Source of the DNA: Brachybacterium tyrofermentans
GTDB lineage: Bacteria; Actinomycetota; Actinomycetes; Actinomycetales; Dermabacteraceae
Direction: 5' to 3'
NCBI RefSeq assembly: GCF_014897585.1
Contig: NZ_JABUXW010000009.1
Span: forward strand, 106,172 to 170,171
Length of the DNA: 64,000 nt
Shown here: positions 21,467 to 28,327 of the stretch, in pieces
Position numbering within the stretch: position 1 is the first letter of the stretch
Layout of the letters: each line of letters begins with the position of its first letter
Notes under the pieces: generated by a model
What the model was told of the DNA's origin: nothing
Database searches by the model: none
What the model saw: the letters and a program-made list of their open reading frames with translations, nothing else
Program-made: the position numbers and the translations under genes

Positions 21467-22221
21467 CAGAGCTGCTCGCGACGTCCCAGCAGAGCGCGAT
21501 GCATGAGCCACACCAGGTAGGCGATCACTGCGAAGGCCGGCAGGCCCATCGCGAGCTTCGCCACTCCGAGTGCGGCGACGTGCCCGGTCAGCAGGAGCGG
21601 GACCTGCACGGCCAGCTTCGCCGCGTACAGCCCCGCGAACAGCAGCGTGGCCCTGGTGTAGACGCGGCGGGCGTCCGGATCCTTCGCCCAGTCCTCGACC
21701 CGGGGGTCCAGGACCCCGACCAGCAGCCCGATCAGCGGCCTGCGTGCCAGCACGGAGACGAGGAGCACGAGCAGGGAGACTGCGTTGATCGCGATGCCGG
21801 GCGCATAGAAATCGGTGCCGTCGCCGGAGCGGATCGCCATCACCGCGCCGAGGGCGACCCCGATCAGCCCTCCGAGCACGGTCGCCGGGCTCTGACGCTG
21901 CACGAGGCGGACGATCAGGAGCACCGCGACCACGGCCACGGCGGTCACGGAGGCCGCGACCACCGACCGGCTCGCGACGAACACGACGATGAAGAGCAGC
22001 GTGGGCAGCACCGACTCGGCGATGCCGCGAGGTCCGCCGATCGCTCCCGCGACGGAGAACTCCTCCTGCTGCAGGACCCCGCCGAGCCCCGTGCGCGGAG
22101 TCGCCGATGGGTCCGTCTCCGAGCCGACGCTGTGCCGGCCCGTCGCACCGGGGCGCGGCTGCTCGGACCCGGCAGGCGCGGGGACGTCGGGGCTCTCGGG
22201 ACCCTCGGGGATCCCGTTCAT
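21466..22221 (-). CDS. DUF3159 family integral membrane protein
   Basis: A 251-residue membrane protein conserved in actinobacteria. A Pro/Gly-rich tail of about 50 residues precedes GLGGVLQQEEFSVAGAIGG and then about six transmembrane segments. These include SVLPTLLFIVVFVASRS, VVAVLLIVRLVQR, the GGLIGVALGAVMAI pair and AISAV-like helices up to AIAINAVSLLVLLVSVLA. A polar DPRVEDWAKDPDARRVYTRAT segment lies between later helices. Function is unknown. It overlaps the DUF3710 gene (ATGA), so these two and dut form one operon. An equivalent pair is found near dut in mycobacteria. Confidence 0.85.
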   Translation of the reverse strand: MNGIPEGPESPDVPAPAGSEQPRPGATGRHSVGSETDPSATPRTGLGGVLQQEEFSVAGAIGGPRGIAESVLPTLLFIVVFVASRSVVAASVTAVAVVAVLLIVRLVQRQSPATVLGGLIGVALGAVMAIRSGDGTDFYAPGIAINAVSLLVLLVSVLARRPLIGLLVGVLDPRVEDWAKDPDARRVYTRATLLFAGLYAAKLAVQVPLLLTGHVAALGVAKLAMGLPAFAVIAYLVWLMHRALLGRREQL

Positions 22222-23159
22222 CCGATCTGGGTGATCTCGGGGCCGCGGGCCAGAGGGTCCAGCGGGCTGGCACCGATCTGGTTGAGACCGGGGCGCTGAC
22301 CGGGAAGGTTGAGCGGGATCAGCTCCTGCGGGGCCATCGCCTCGCCACCGCGCACCACCACCAGCCGGGAGATGACGGTCTCGATGGCACGGGCCTGCTC
22401 CGTGTCGCTCAGGGCCTTGCCGGTGAGGATGGCCCGGAGGAACCAGCGACGGCCGTCGATCCCGATGAAGCGGGCGGGGCGATATCCCGTGCGCCCGTCG
22501 GCACGCTTCACCGGCAGCCGGGTGATCAGCTCCGTCCCGAACGCTCCGGGACGGGTCTCGGCCGTGCCGCCCTGCTTGACGACGGAGTCCCGGAGCGAGG
22601 TCCGGACGTCATCCCACAGGCCACGGGACTTCGGGGCGGCGAAGGCCTGCACCTGGACCGAGGAGCCGCCGATCACGAGGTTCGCGCCGGTGACGGCGCT
22701 GGTGCGCTGGTCGACCTCCATCCGCAGCTCCATGCCGTCGATCGTCGGCACCTGGAGCCCGCCGAGATCGATGCGGTCCTCCTCGGGCGCGTCGCTCTCG
22801 TCGTACGGGCCGTCGGCGAGGTGAGCGCCCCGCTCGACGGGCTCGTCGGCGGCCTTCTCGTCGGCGGTCGCGTCGGCGTCCGACGCGCTCGCGTCCTGGT
22901 CGCCGGAGGCCGACGCGGTCTCGGCCCCGGCTCCGGTCCTCACGCCCTCCACCTCGTCCTCGGCGGTAGGTGCCTCGGCGGTGGGTGCCTCGGCGGCCGC
23001 GGTCTCGTCGGCCGCGGTCCCCTCGGCTGCTGCGCTCGTCTCGAGGCCGTCACCATCGTCAACAGTGTCAGCTCCGTCAACGGTGCCAACTCCGTCAACG
23101 GTGTCGACATCGTCGGCGGTCGCGGCCTCCTGGCGCTTCTTGCGGGAGAACAGTCCCAT
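22218..23159 (-). CDS. DUF3710 domain protein
   Basis: A 313-residue soluble protein. After MGLFSRKKRQ, residues 11-110 are highly acidic low-complexity (Asp/Glu/Ala/Thr). The conserved DUF3710 domain occupies roughly residues 110-310, with IDLGGLQVPTIDGMELRMEV, PVKRADGRTGYRPARFIGID and GRRWFLRAILTGKA. It lies 3 bases downstream of dut and overlaps DUF3159. The family is conserved next to dut across actinobacteria but has no established role. Confidence 0.85.
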   Translation of the reverse strand: MGLFSRKKRQEAATADDVDTVDGVGTVDGADTVDDGDGLETSAAAEGTAADETAAAEAPTAEAPTAEDEVEGVRTGAGAETASASGDQDASASDADATADEKAADEPVERGAHLADGPYDESDAPEEDRIDLGGLQVPTIDGMELRMEVDQRTSAVTGANLVIGGSSVQVQAFAAPKSRGLWDDVRTSLRDSVVKQGGTAETRPGAFGTELITRLPVKRADGRTGYRPARFIGIDGRRWFLRAILTGKALSDTEQARAIETVISRLVVVRGGEAMAPQELIPLNLPGQRPGLNQIGASPLDPLARGPEITQIG

Positions 23160-23162
23160 GGC

Positions 23163-23696
23163 TCAACCCTCCTGGTTCTCATCGGTGGCGGTCGCTGTCG
23201 GTGCCTGCCCGAATCCGCCGCTGGACCCGAAGCCCGAGGTGGACCGGTCGGTGGCGTCGAGGTCGTCGACCTGCTGCAGCACGGGGGTCAGCACGGGGAC
23301 CACCACCAGCTGGGCGATCCGGTCACCGGCACGGAGCGTGAAGCTCTCCGCCGGATCGGTGTTGTGCAGGGAGACCTTGATCGGCCCGCGGTACCCGGCG
23401 TCCACCACCCCGGGGCCGTTCAGCACGGTGATCCCGTGCTTGGCGGCCAGGCCGGACCGTGGGCAGACGAGGCCGACGGTCCCGCCCGGCAGGGCGACGG
23501 ACGTCCCCGTGTCGACGAGGGCGCGCCCCCCGGCGGGGATCTCGAGATCGACGGCGCTGGTCAGGTCCAGGCCCGCATCGTCGGCGTGGGCTCGACGCGG
23601 CATCGCCGTCCCCGCAGCGAGCGTGATCCGCAGCGGTGGCGCGTCGGTGGCAGCGGCACGGGTGGCCGCGTTCGTGGTGTCAGACTCTTCAGGCAT
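23163..23696 (-). CDS. dut: Deoxyuridine 5'-triphosphate nucleotidohydrolase
   Basis: Hydrolyses dUTP to dUMP and pyrophosphate, keeping uracil out of DNA and feeding dTMP synthesis. The 177-residue product has the five trimeric dUTPase motifs: DDAGLDLTS, PRSGLA, NGPGVVDAGYRGPI, GDRIAQLVVVP and the C-terminal flexible arm STSGFGSSGGFG. About 30 low-complexity residues extend the N-terminus and 15 the C-terminus. The start ATG lies 6 bases after a TACCCT box, so the message is probably leaderless. It heads an operon with DUF3710 and DUF3159. Confidence 0.96.
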   Translation of the reverse strand: MPEESDTTNAATRAAATDAPPLRITLAAGTAMPRRAHADDAGLDLTSAVDLEIPAGGRALVDTGTSVALPGGTVGLVCPRSGLAAKHGITVLNGPGVVDAGYRGPIKVSLHNTDPAESFTLRAGDRIAQLVVVPVLTPVLQQVDDLDATDRSTSGFGSSGGFGQAPTATATDENQEG

Positions 23697-23702
23697 GCGC
23701 AC

Positions 23703-23750
23703 AGGGTATGCCGTCCAGCCCGAGAGCTCCCAGGACGCGCGTGAGAACAT
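23703..23750. promoter_or_regulatory. Divergent leaderless promoters of dut and the DUF3093 gene
   Basis: On the minus strand TACCCT (23703-23708) is 6 bases from the dut ATG. On the plus strand GAACAT (23745-23750) is 6 bases from the DUF3093 ATG at 23757. The first is a good -10 match, the second weak. Confidence 0.45.
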
Positions 23751-23756
23751 CGGAGC

Positions 23757-24284
23757 ATGACCGCAGCACCCGATCCCGTCCCCGGGACGCCGGCGAACGA
23801 CGCCGCCTCCTCGTCCCCGCGCCCTGCGTCCCCCACCGCGCCGTCTTACCGCGAGAGGCTGCTGCCCAGCCCCGGCGCCTGGATCGTGGTGGTCGCGCTC
23901 GGCTCGATCGTCGGCCTGGTCATCGTGCCGCTGAACAGCACGCTCGCGCTCATCGTCGCGATCGTGAGCATTGCGATCGCGATCGTGCTCGCCGTCCAGT
24001 ACTCGCCCGTCGTGGCGGTCCGTGACGGGACGTTCTTCGTGGGCAGAGCCCAGATCGACGTCGGCCAGCTCGGAGAGCCGGCCGTTCTCGAGGGCGAGGA
24101 GTGGAAACTGCTGATCGGTCAGGACTTTGAGCCCCTCGCGTACCACTGCGTGCGCGGCTGGGTCCATGCCGGGATCCGTGTCGAGGTCCTCGACGAGGAG
24201 GACCCGACCACTGCCTGGGTCGTCTCCTCGCGGCGCCCGCAGGATCTCGTCCTCGCGCTGCGCACCGCTCAGCAGCAGGCCTGA
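23757..24284 (+). CDS. DUF3093 family membrane protein
   Basis: A 175-residue protein with two closely spaced hydrophobic segments, GAWIVVVALGSIVGLVIVPL and TLALIVAIVSIAIAIVLAV (residues about 41-80). A soluble domain with VRDGTFFVGRAQIDVGQLGE and YHCVRGWVHAGIRVEV follows. This is the DUF3093 architecture, conserved divergently from dut in actinobacteria (Rv2698-like). Function unknown. The N-terminal 35 residues are Ala/Pro-rich. It ends at a bidirectional terminator shared with the DUF4193 gene. Confidence 0.85.
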   Translation: MTAAPDPVPGTPANDAASSSPRPASPTAPSYRERLLPSPGAWIVVVALGSIVGLVIVPLNSTLALIVAIVSIAIAIVLAVQYSPVVAVRDGTFFVGRAQIDVGQLGEPAVLEGEEWKLLIGQDFEPLAYHCVRGWVHAGIRVEVLDEEDPTTAWVVSSRRPQDLVLALRTAQQQA

Positions 24285-24355
24285 CCCCCGCCCCGCCCTG
24301 ACCCCCGCTCCGCGGTGATCCGGAACACCTCCGGACACAGCACCCGGGATGACGA

Positions 24356-24386
24356 ACGGCGCCGCACCCCAAGGGCGCGGCGCCGT
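24356..24386. terminator. Bidirectional terminator between DUF3093 and DUF4193 genes
   Basis: ACGGCGCCGC (24356-24365) pairs with GCGGCGCCGT (24377-24386), and inner CCC pairs with GGG after one mismatch. It lies between convergent genes. Confidence 0.7.
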
Positions 24387-24408
24387 CGTGCACGGAGGCT
24401 CCGGTCGC

Positions 24409-24711
24409 TCAGGCGGCCGCGCACTCCTTGCAGATGATGAGGGTCCCCTCGACATGGTCGATCTGGCTGCGGTGCTTCACGAGGAAGCAGCTCGCGCAGG
24501 TGAACTCGTCGGCCTGGCGGGGAAGGACCCGCACCGAGAGCTCCTCCCCGGAGAGGTCGGCACCGGGGAGCTCGTACGAGTCCGCCGCCTCCGCCTCGTC
24601 CTCGTCGACCGCGGGGGCCGCCGACTCGTTGCGGCGACCTTTCAGCTCCTCGATCGAATCGTCGTTCGACTCATCGTCGTTCTTGCGCGGTGCATCGTAA
24701 TCTGTGGCCAT
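24409..24711 (-). CDS. DUF4193 family zinc-ribbon protein
   Basis: A 100-residue acidic protein. The N-terminal two thirds are charged and low-complexity. The C-terminus has a zinc-ribbon pattern, CASC and CKEC spaced about 25 residues apart, with the DUF4193 core LPRQADEFTCASCFLVKHRS. It is conserved beside dut/DUF3093 in actinobacteria (Rv2699c-like). Role unknown; RNA polymerase- or ribosome-associated roles are only speculation. It has its own well-matched promoter and a leader of about 118 bases. Confidence 0.88.
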   Translation of the reverse strand: MATDYDAPRKNDDESNDDSIEELKGRRNESAAPAVDEDEAEAADSYELPGADLSGEELSVRVLPRQADEFTCASCFLVKHRSQIDHVEGTLIICKECAAA

Positions 24712-24835
24712 CTACGGTCCGTTCTCGTGGTTCGCGGTGGTCGTCCGACCTGGGAAGGCATGCGGTCATCCAGAGCATCGCGATCGCCCTTGCCCCCTCT
24801 GGGCCGGTCCGGATCGAAACGCTGAATGCGGCGGC

Positions 24836-24864
24836 ATTATTGCAGAGAGGTCTGTGCTCGGCAA
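24836..24864 (-). promoter_or_regulatory. Promoter of the DUF4193 gene
   Basis: On the minus strand TTGCCG (24859-24864) and AATAAT (24836-24841) are exactly 17 bases apart, one of the best housekeeping-type promoters in the window. The implied leader is about 118 bases. Confidence 0.6.
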
Positions 24865-24960
24865 CCGACGTCACATTCCACGGGCGGCCGGAGGGCAACA
24901 CGCGCCGCTTCCGGGCCCGGACACCGCCGGGGAGCACTGCTAAGCGATATGGTCGCTGCC

Positions 24961-24966
24961 TAGACT
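24961..24966 (+). promoter_or_regulatory. -10 element of sepH
   Basis: TAGACT lies 40 bases before the sepH ATG, and GAGAGGA provides the ribosome binding site. No clear -35. Confidence 0.45.
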
Positions 24967-25006
24967 TCTGCACGCCACCGACCAGGCTGCGACCGAGAGG
25001 ACGACG

Positions 25007-26461
25007 ATGCGAGAGATCGAACTCGACGGGATCCATGACGATGGGGAGCATGTGATCCTGGTCGACTCCGATGGCGAGCGGTACACGCTGCGGATCGACA
25101 AGGCGCTGCGCGCCGCGGTGCGCACCGACCGCCCTGCCCTGGGCATGATCCAGGCCGCGGACACGGCACCGCTGCGCCCTCGCGAGATCCAGACGATGCT
25201 CCGCTCCGGACGCAGTGCCGAGGACATCTCGGAGGCCGCCGACATCCCGGTGGACCATGTCCGCCGCTATGAGGGCCCTGTGCTCGCCGAGCGGGAGTGG
25301 ACCGCTCAGCGCGCCCGCACCTTCCCCGTCGGCCGCGGCGGCCCGAGCCTCGACGACGTCGTCGCCGAGCGGCTCGCCGCCCGCGAGGCGACCGAGGAGA
25401 CCGCCTGGGACGCCTGGCGCCGAGCCGACGGCACCTGGACGCTCGAGCTGACCTTCTCCGCCGCGGGGCGCACCCGTCAGGCGCACTGGGTCGCCGAGCT
25501 CGACAACCGCTCGGTCGCCCCGGTCGATGACGAGGCACGCTGGATCAGCGACGAGGACGCCCCGCCCGAGCCGACGCGCGGCCGCGCCCGCCTGCAGGCC
25601 GTGAAGAGCTCCGTCTACGATCTCGAGGCCGACGGCTCCTTCGACGAGAAGGCCTCCGGACCCCGTCGTGGGCGAGCCCCTCGGGCCGCCCAGCGTTCGT
25701 CGACGGACGACACGCCGCCCGCCCTCGACGACAGCGAGCTCGACGCGCTCAATGCTCGGCGTGGCCTGCGCTCGGTCCCCCAGCCCGTGGACGACTCCAC
25801 CTCGGTGTGGACCAGCCTCGATGAGGACGTCCTGGACGGTGCCCGGACCGACGACGCCGCACCCGGCGAGGCCGACGACAGTGCCAGGACCGGAGGGACG
25901 GACGCAGCGGACGACTCCGCGGAGTTCGCCGGGACTGAGCCCGTCGGGAATGAGGCTGACGAGCCTGAGCCTGACCGGACTGAGCCCGCCGGGGCCACGG
26001 ATGCGACGTTCGTGGAGGTCGCGGATTCCGACCGGGATGCGTTCCTGGAGCACGCCACGAGCGAGCCGGACCTCTCGGCCGACGTGGCCGACGCCGACGT
26101 CACGGACCGGACCTCGGACGCCGCAGCAGATGGCCTCGAGGACGCAGACGGCTTCGAGGACCAGGACGACGCCGACGACATCGACCGCACCGACGCCGAC
26201 GCGGCGGGCGCTCGCACCTCGAACGCGCGGATCGGCTCCGGAGCCGGCGGCACGGTCCTCGATGAGCGGCACTTCCAGGACACCGTGGATCTGACGCCCC
26301 TGCCTGGCTTCAGCGCGACCTCCGCGCCCTCACCGGCGGATCCTGCCGAACCGACCGACGACCCCAAGCCCGCCAAGCCCGCCAAGGGCTCCAAGGCCAA
26401 GAGCAAGCGGGCCTCGATGCCCAGCTGGGACGAGATCGTCTTCGGGTCGAAGCACGACTGA
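25007..26461 (+). CDS. sepH: Septation protein SepH
   Basis: Actinobacterial cell-division protein that promotes FtsZ assembly. The conserved N-terminal DUF3071 domain covers residues 1-170. It includes MREIELDGIHDDGEHVILVD, a helix-turn-helix-like stretch LRPREIQTMLRSGRSAEDIS and VDHVRRYEGPVLAERE. Then comes a very long acidic, low-complexity linker (about 200-440). The short conserved C-terminal motif, basic then aromatic, is KRASMPSWDEIVFG. At 484 residues it is longer than many homologues, mainly through the linker. It is transcribed alone and terminated by a hairpin shared with the next, convergent gene. Confidence 0.93.
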   Translation: MREIELDGIHDDGEHVILVDSDGERYTLRIDKALRAAVRTDRPALGMIQAADTAPLRPREIQTMLRSGRSAEDISEAADIPVDHVRRYEGPVLAEREWTAQRARTFPVGRGGPSLDDVVAERLAAREATEETAWDAWRRADGTWTLELTFSAAGRTRQAHWVAELDNRSVAPVDDEARWISDEDAPPEPTRGRARLQAVKSSVYDLEADGSFDEKASGPRRGRAPRAAQRSSTDDTPPALDDSELDALNARRGLRSVPQPVDDSTSVWTSLDEDVLDGARTDDAAPGEADDSARTGGTDAADDSAEFAGTEPVGNEADEPEPDRTEPAGATDATFVEVADSDRDAFLEHATSEPDLSADVADADVTDRTSDAAADGLEDADGFEDQDDADDIDRTDADAAGARTSNARIGSGAGGTVLDERHFQDTVDLTPLPGFSATSAPSPADPAEPTDDPKPAKPAKGSKAKSKRASMPSWDEIVFGSKHD

Positions 26462-26492
26462 TCCGGCCTCACGACCGGACCTGATCATCACA

Positions 26493-26528
26493 TCTCCGGC
26501 CGGTGCGGATGCCCGCGCCGGCCGGAGA
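26493..26528. terminator. Bidirectional terminator between sepH and the phosphodiesterase gene
   Basis: A 16-bp stem with one T-G wobble (26493-26508 with 26513-26528) and an ATGC loop lies between convergent stops. Confidence 0.75.
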
Positions 26529-26533
26529 CGTTC

Positions 26534-27715
26534 TCAGACCGTCGTGCGCAGGAGCGGGACGAAGCTCTCGGCCTTCGTGAGCGATCCGTGCACACCGATC
26601 ATCGCGCGGGCGGACGCCGGACGCCGTGAGAAGTCGTCCACGCTCCACCGGTCCCGGGCGAGCACGAGCACGTCGGGCAGGCGCCCGTCGACCCTCGCCG
26701 ACACCTCGGTCCCCACCGGGGCGAGCAGACCCGAGGCGAGCACCTGGGCCCGGTCCAGGACCAGGGCGCGCCCTCCCAGCAGATCACGGAGCCCGCTCGC
26801 GAGCTCCTCGGCGGCACCATCGCCGTCGACGGCCCGCAGCGCGAGCGCACGGGACTCCCCCGCCACCGACACGGCCAGTCGCTGCAGCGTCGGATGGTCG
26901 GCGAGATCCACCGTCGTGCTCGGCGAGGTGTCGACCATGCCGTGATCCGCCGTGACATGGAGCCGCGTCCCGCGCGGCAACCGGCGCAGCAGCGATCCGA
27001 GGAGCGCGTCGACCTCGGCGAGTGCCGTGCGCCACTGGTCGCTGTCCACACCGTGGTGGTGCCCGGCGTGATCGACGTCGTCGACGTGCAGATGGACCAG
27101 ACCGTCCGGGCCGGCGCGATGGAGCGCGGTGCGCACCGCCTCGACCCGGTCGCCCCGGCCATGGCCCAGGAACTCCCAGCCGCGGTACGCGACGCCGCTG
27201 AGATGGGACCCTGCATGCTTGGACGGCGCGACCTGGACCGCGCGCCGAGTTCCCTGCTCGACCAGCGTGGGCTCGGGCATCCACCGGCGTGGATCGACGG
27301 ATCGGTCGCCGGAGATCTGGTTCAGGGGCTGCCCGGAGACCGGGTCATGGGTGAGATATCCCAGCACCCCGTGCACGAGCGGGGGCAGGCCGGTGTGCAG
27401 CGAGACCATCGCCGTGGCGGTGGTCGCCGGGGACACCGTGCGGATGCGCGAGATCTGTCCGTCCAGCCGCCGCAGGGTCGGTGTGAGGGCGCGGTGCGCG
27501 GAGAGCAGCCGGGAGCCCACTCCGTCGAGCAGGACCACCACATCAGCGCCCGGCTCAGGGGTGGAGACCAGCGGCGCCAGGACGTCCAGGAGGGCTGGTC
27601 GCGCGCCCGCGGCGAACGGGGCGGGCAGAAAGTCGTCGGGCCAGTCCACGCGATCTGCAGGGACGGATCGGGCGGCGGCCCGATCGGTGGGCGCGCGGTG
27701 CTCCGGCTCGGCCAT
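26534..27715 (-). CDS. Alkaline phosphatase superfamily nucleotide pyrophosphatase/phosphodiesterase-like protein
   Basis: A 393-residue protein of the type I phosphodiesterase fold. Metal and nucleophile residues are visible in order: Asp in VVVLLDGVGSRLL, Thr in SPATTATAMVSLHTGL, Asp and His in VDDVDHAGHHHG, and the second metal site TADHGMVDTSP. No signal peptide is apparent, so it is probably cytosolic. Substrate is unknown. The ATG at 27715 follows GAGAGGA. It lies 10 bases after the DUF5998 gene, forming a two-gene operon. Confidence 0.85.
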   Translation of the reverse strand: MAEPEHRAPTDRAAARSVPADRVDWPDDFLPAPFAAGARPALLDVLAPLVSTPEPGADVVVLLDGVGSRLLSAHRALTPTLRRLDGQISRIRTVSPATTATAMVSLHTGLPPLVHGVLGYLTHDPVSGQPLNQISGDRSVDPRRWMPEPTLVEQGTRRAVQVAPSKHAGSHLSGVAYRGWEFLGHGRGDRVEAVRTALHRAGPDGLVHLHVDDVDHAGHHHGVDSDQWRTALAEVDALLGSLLRRLPRGTRLHVTADHGMVDTSPSTTVDLADHPTLQRLAVSVAGESRALALRAVDGDGAAEELASGLRDLLGGRALVLDRAQVLASGLLAPVGTEVSARVDGRLPDVLVLARDRWSVDDFSRRPASARAMIGVHGSLTKAESFVPLLRTTV

Positions 27716-27725
27716 GGGGGTCCTC

Positions 27726-28301
27726 TCAGGTGTCCAGGGCGTCGACCGCGTCGACCAGCTCGTCGTGGAAGCGCAGCGCGGCCTCGACCGCGTCGTCGCC
27801 ATCGGCCAGGGCGCTGACGCGCAGGGCGAGGTCCGACGGCGCCATGGTGCCCGTGTAGCCGTGGTCGGCCTGGCAGTTGGGGTCTTCGCAGACGGCGCGC
27901 TCGAGATCCACGCGGTGGCTGCCGCTCCAGGTGATGCCGAGCGTGATCTCGGCCTCGCGGCCGGGGGTCTGCTGGCCGTCGGTGTCGAAGACCTGGGAGA
28001 GGCCGGTGGAGGCGATCCGCTGCAGCCGGACCCGCTCCGTGGTCGAGACGACCTGGCTCGGGTTCAGGGCGTCGGCGGGGTCGTCGTCGAGGTGCGTGAC
28101 CAGCAGATGGGTGGCCGTCAGGACGAGGACCGTGAGGTGCCGGCGCACTTCGGGACCGTCGAAGGTGGTCTCCGGCCGTACGAGGTGGGCCAGGGGCCGC
28201 GCGCCGTGCAGGGAACGCTGCAGGCTCTGGGCGGCCGTCTGCGGGAAGTATCCGGCGGTCTCGAGCTCTGTGAGGAGATCAGCGGGAAGAGCTGTGGTCA
28301 T
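27726..28301 (-). CDS. DUF5998 family protein
   Basis: A 191-residue soluble protein conserved in Actinobacteria, recognised from its N-terminal LPADLLTELETAGYFPQTA and the central VRRHLTVLVLTATHLLVTHLD. The cysteine-containing loop AVCEDPNCQADHGYTG is also typical. No known catalytic motif. It has a leaderless-type start: GACACT (28308-28313) is 6 bases before the ATG. It is co-transcribed with the phosphodiesterase gene. Confidence 0.8.
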   Translation of the reverse strand: MTTALPADLLTELETAGYFPQTAAQSLQRSLHGARPLAHLVRPETTFDGPEVRRHLTVLVLTATHLLVTHLDDDPADALNPSQVVSTTERVRLQRIASTGLSQVFDTDGQQTPGREAEITLGITWSGSHRVDLERAVCEDPNCQADHGYTGTMAPSDLALRVSALADGDDAVEAALRFHDELVDAVDALDT

Positions 28302-28327
28302 CGGACCAGTGTCCCACGCCCTCGGGC

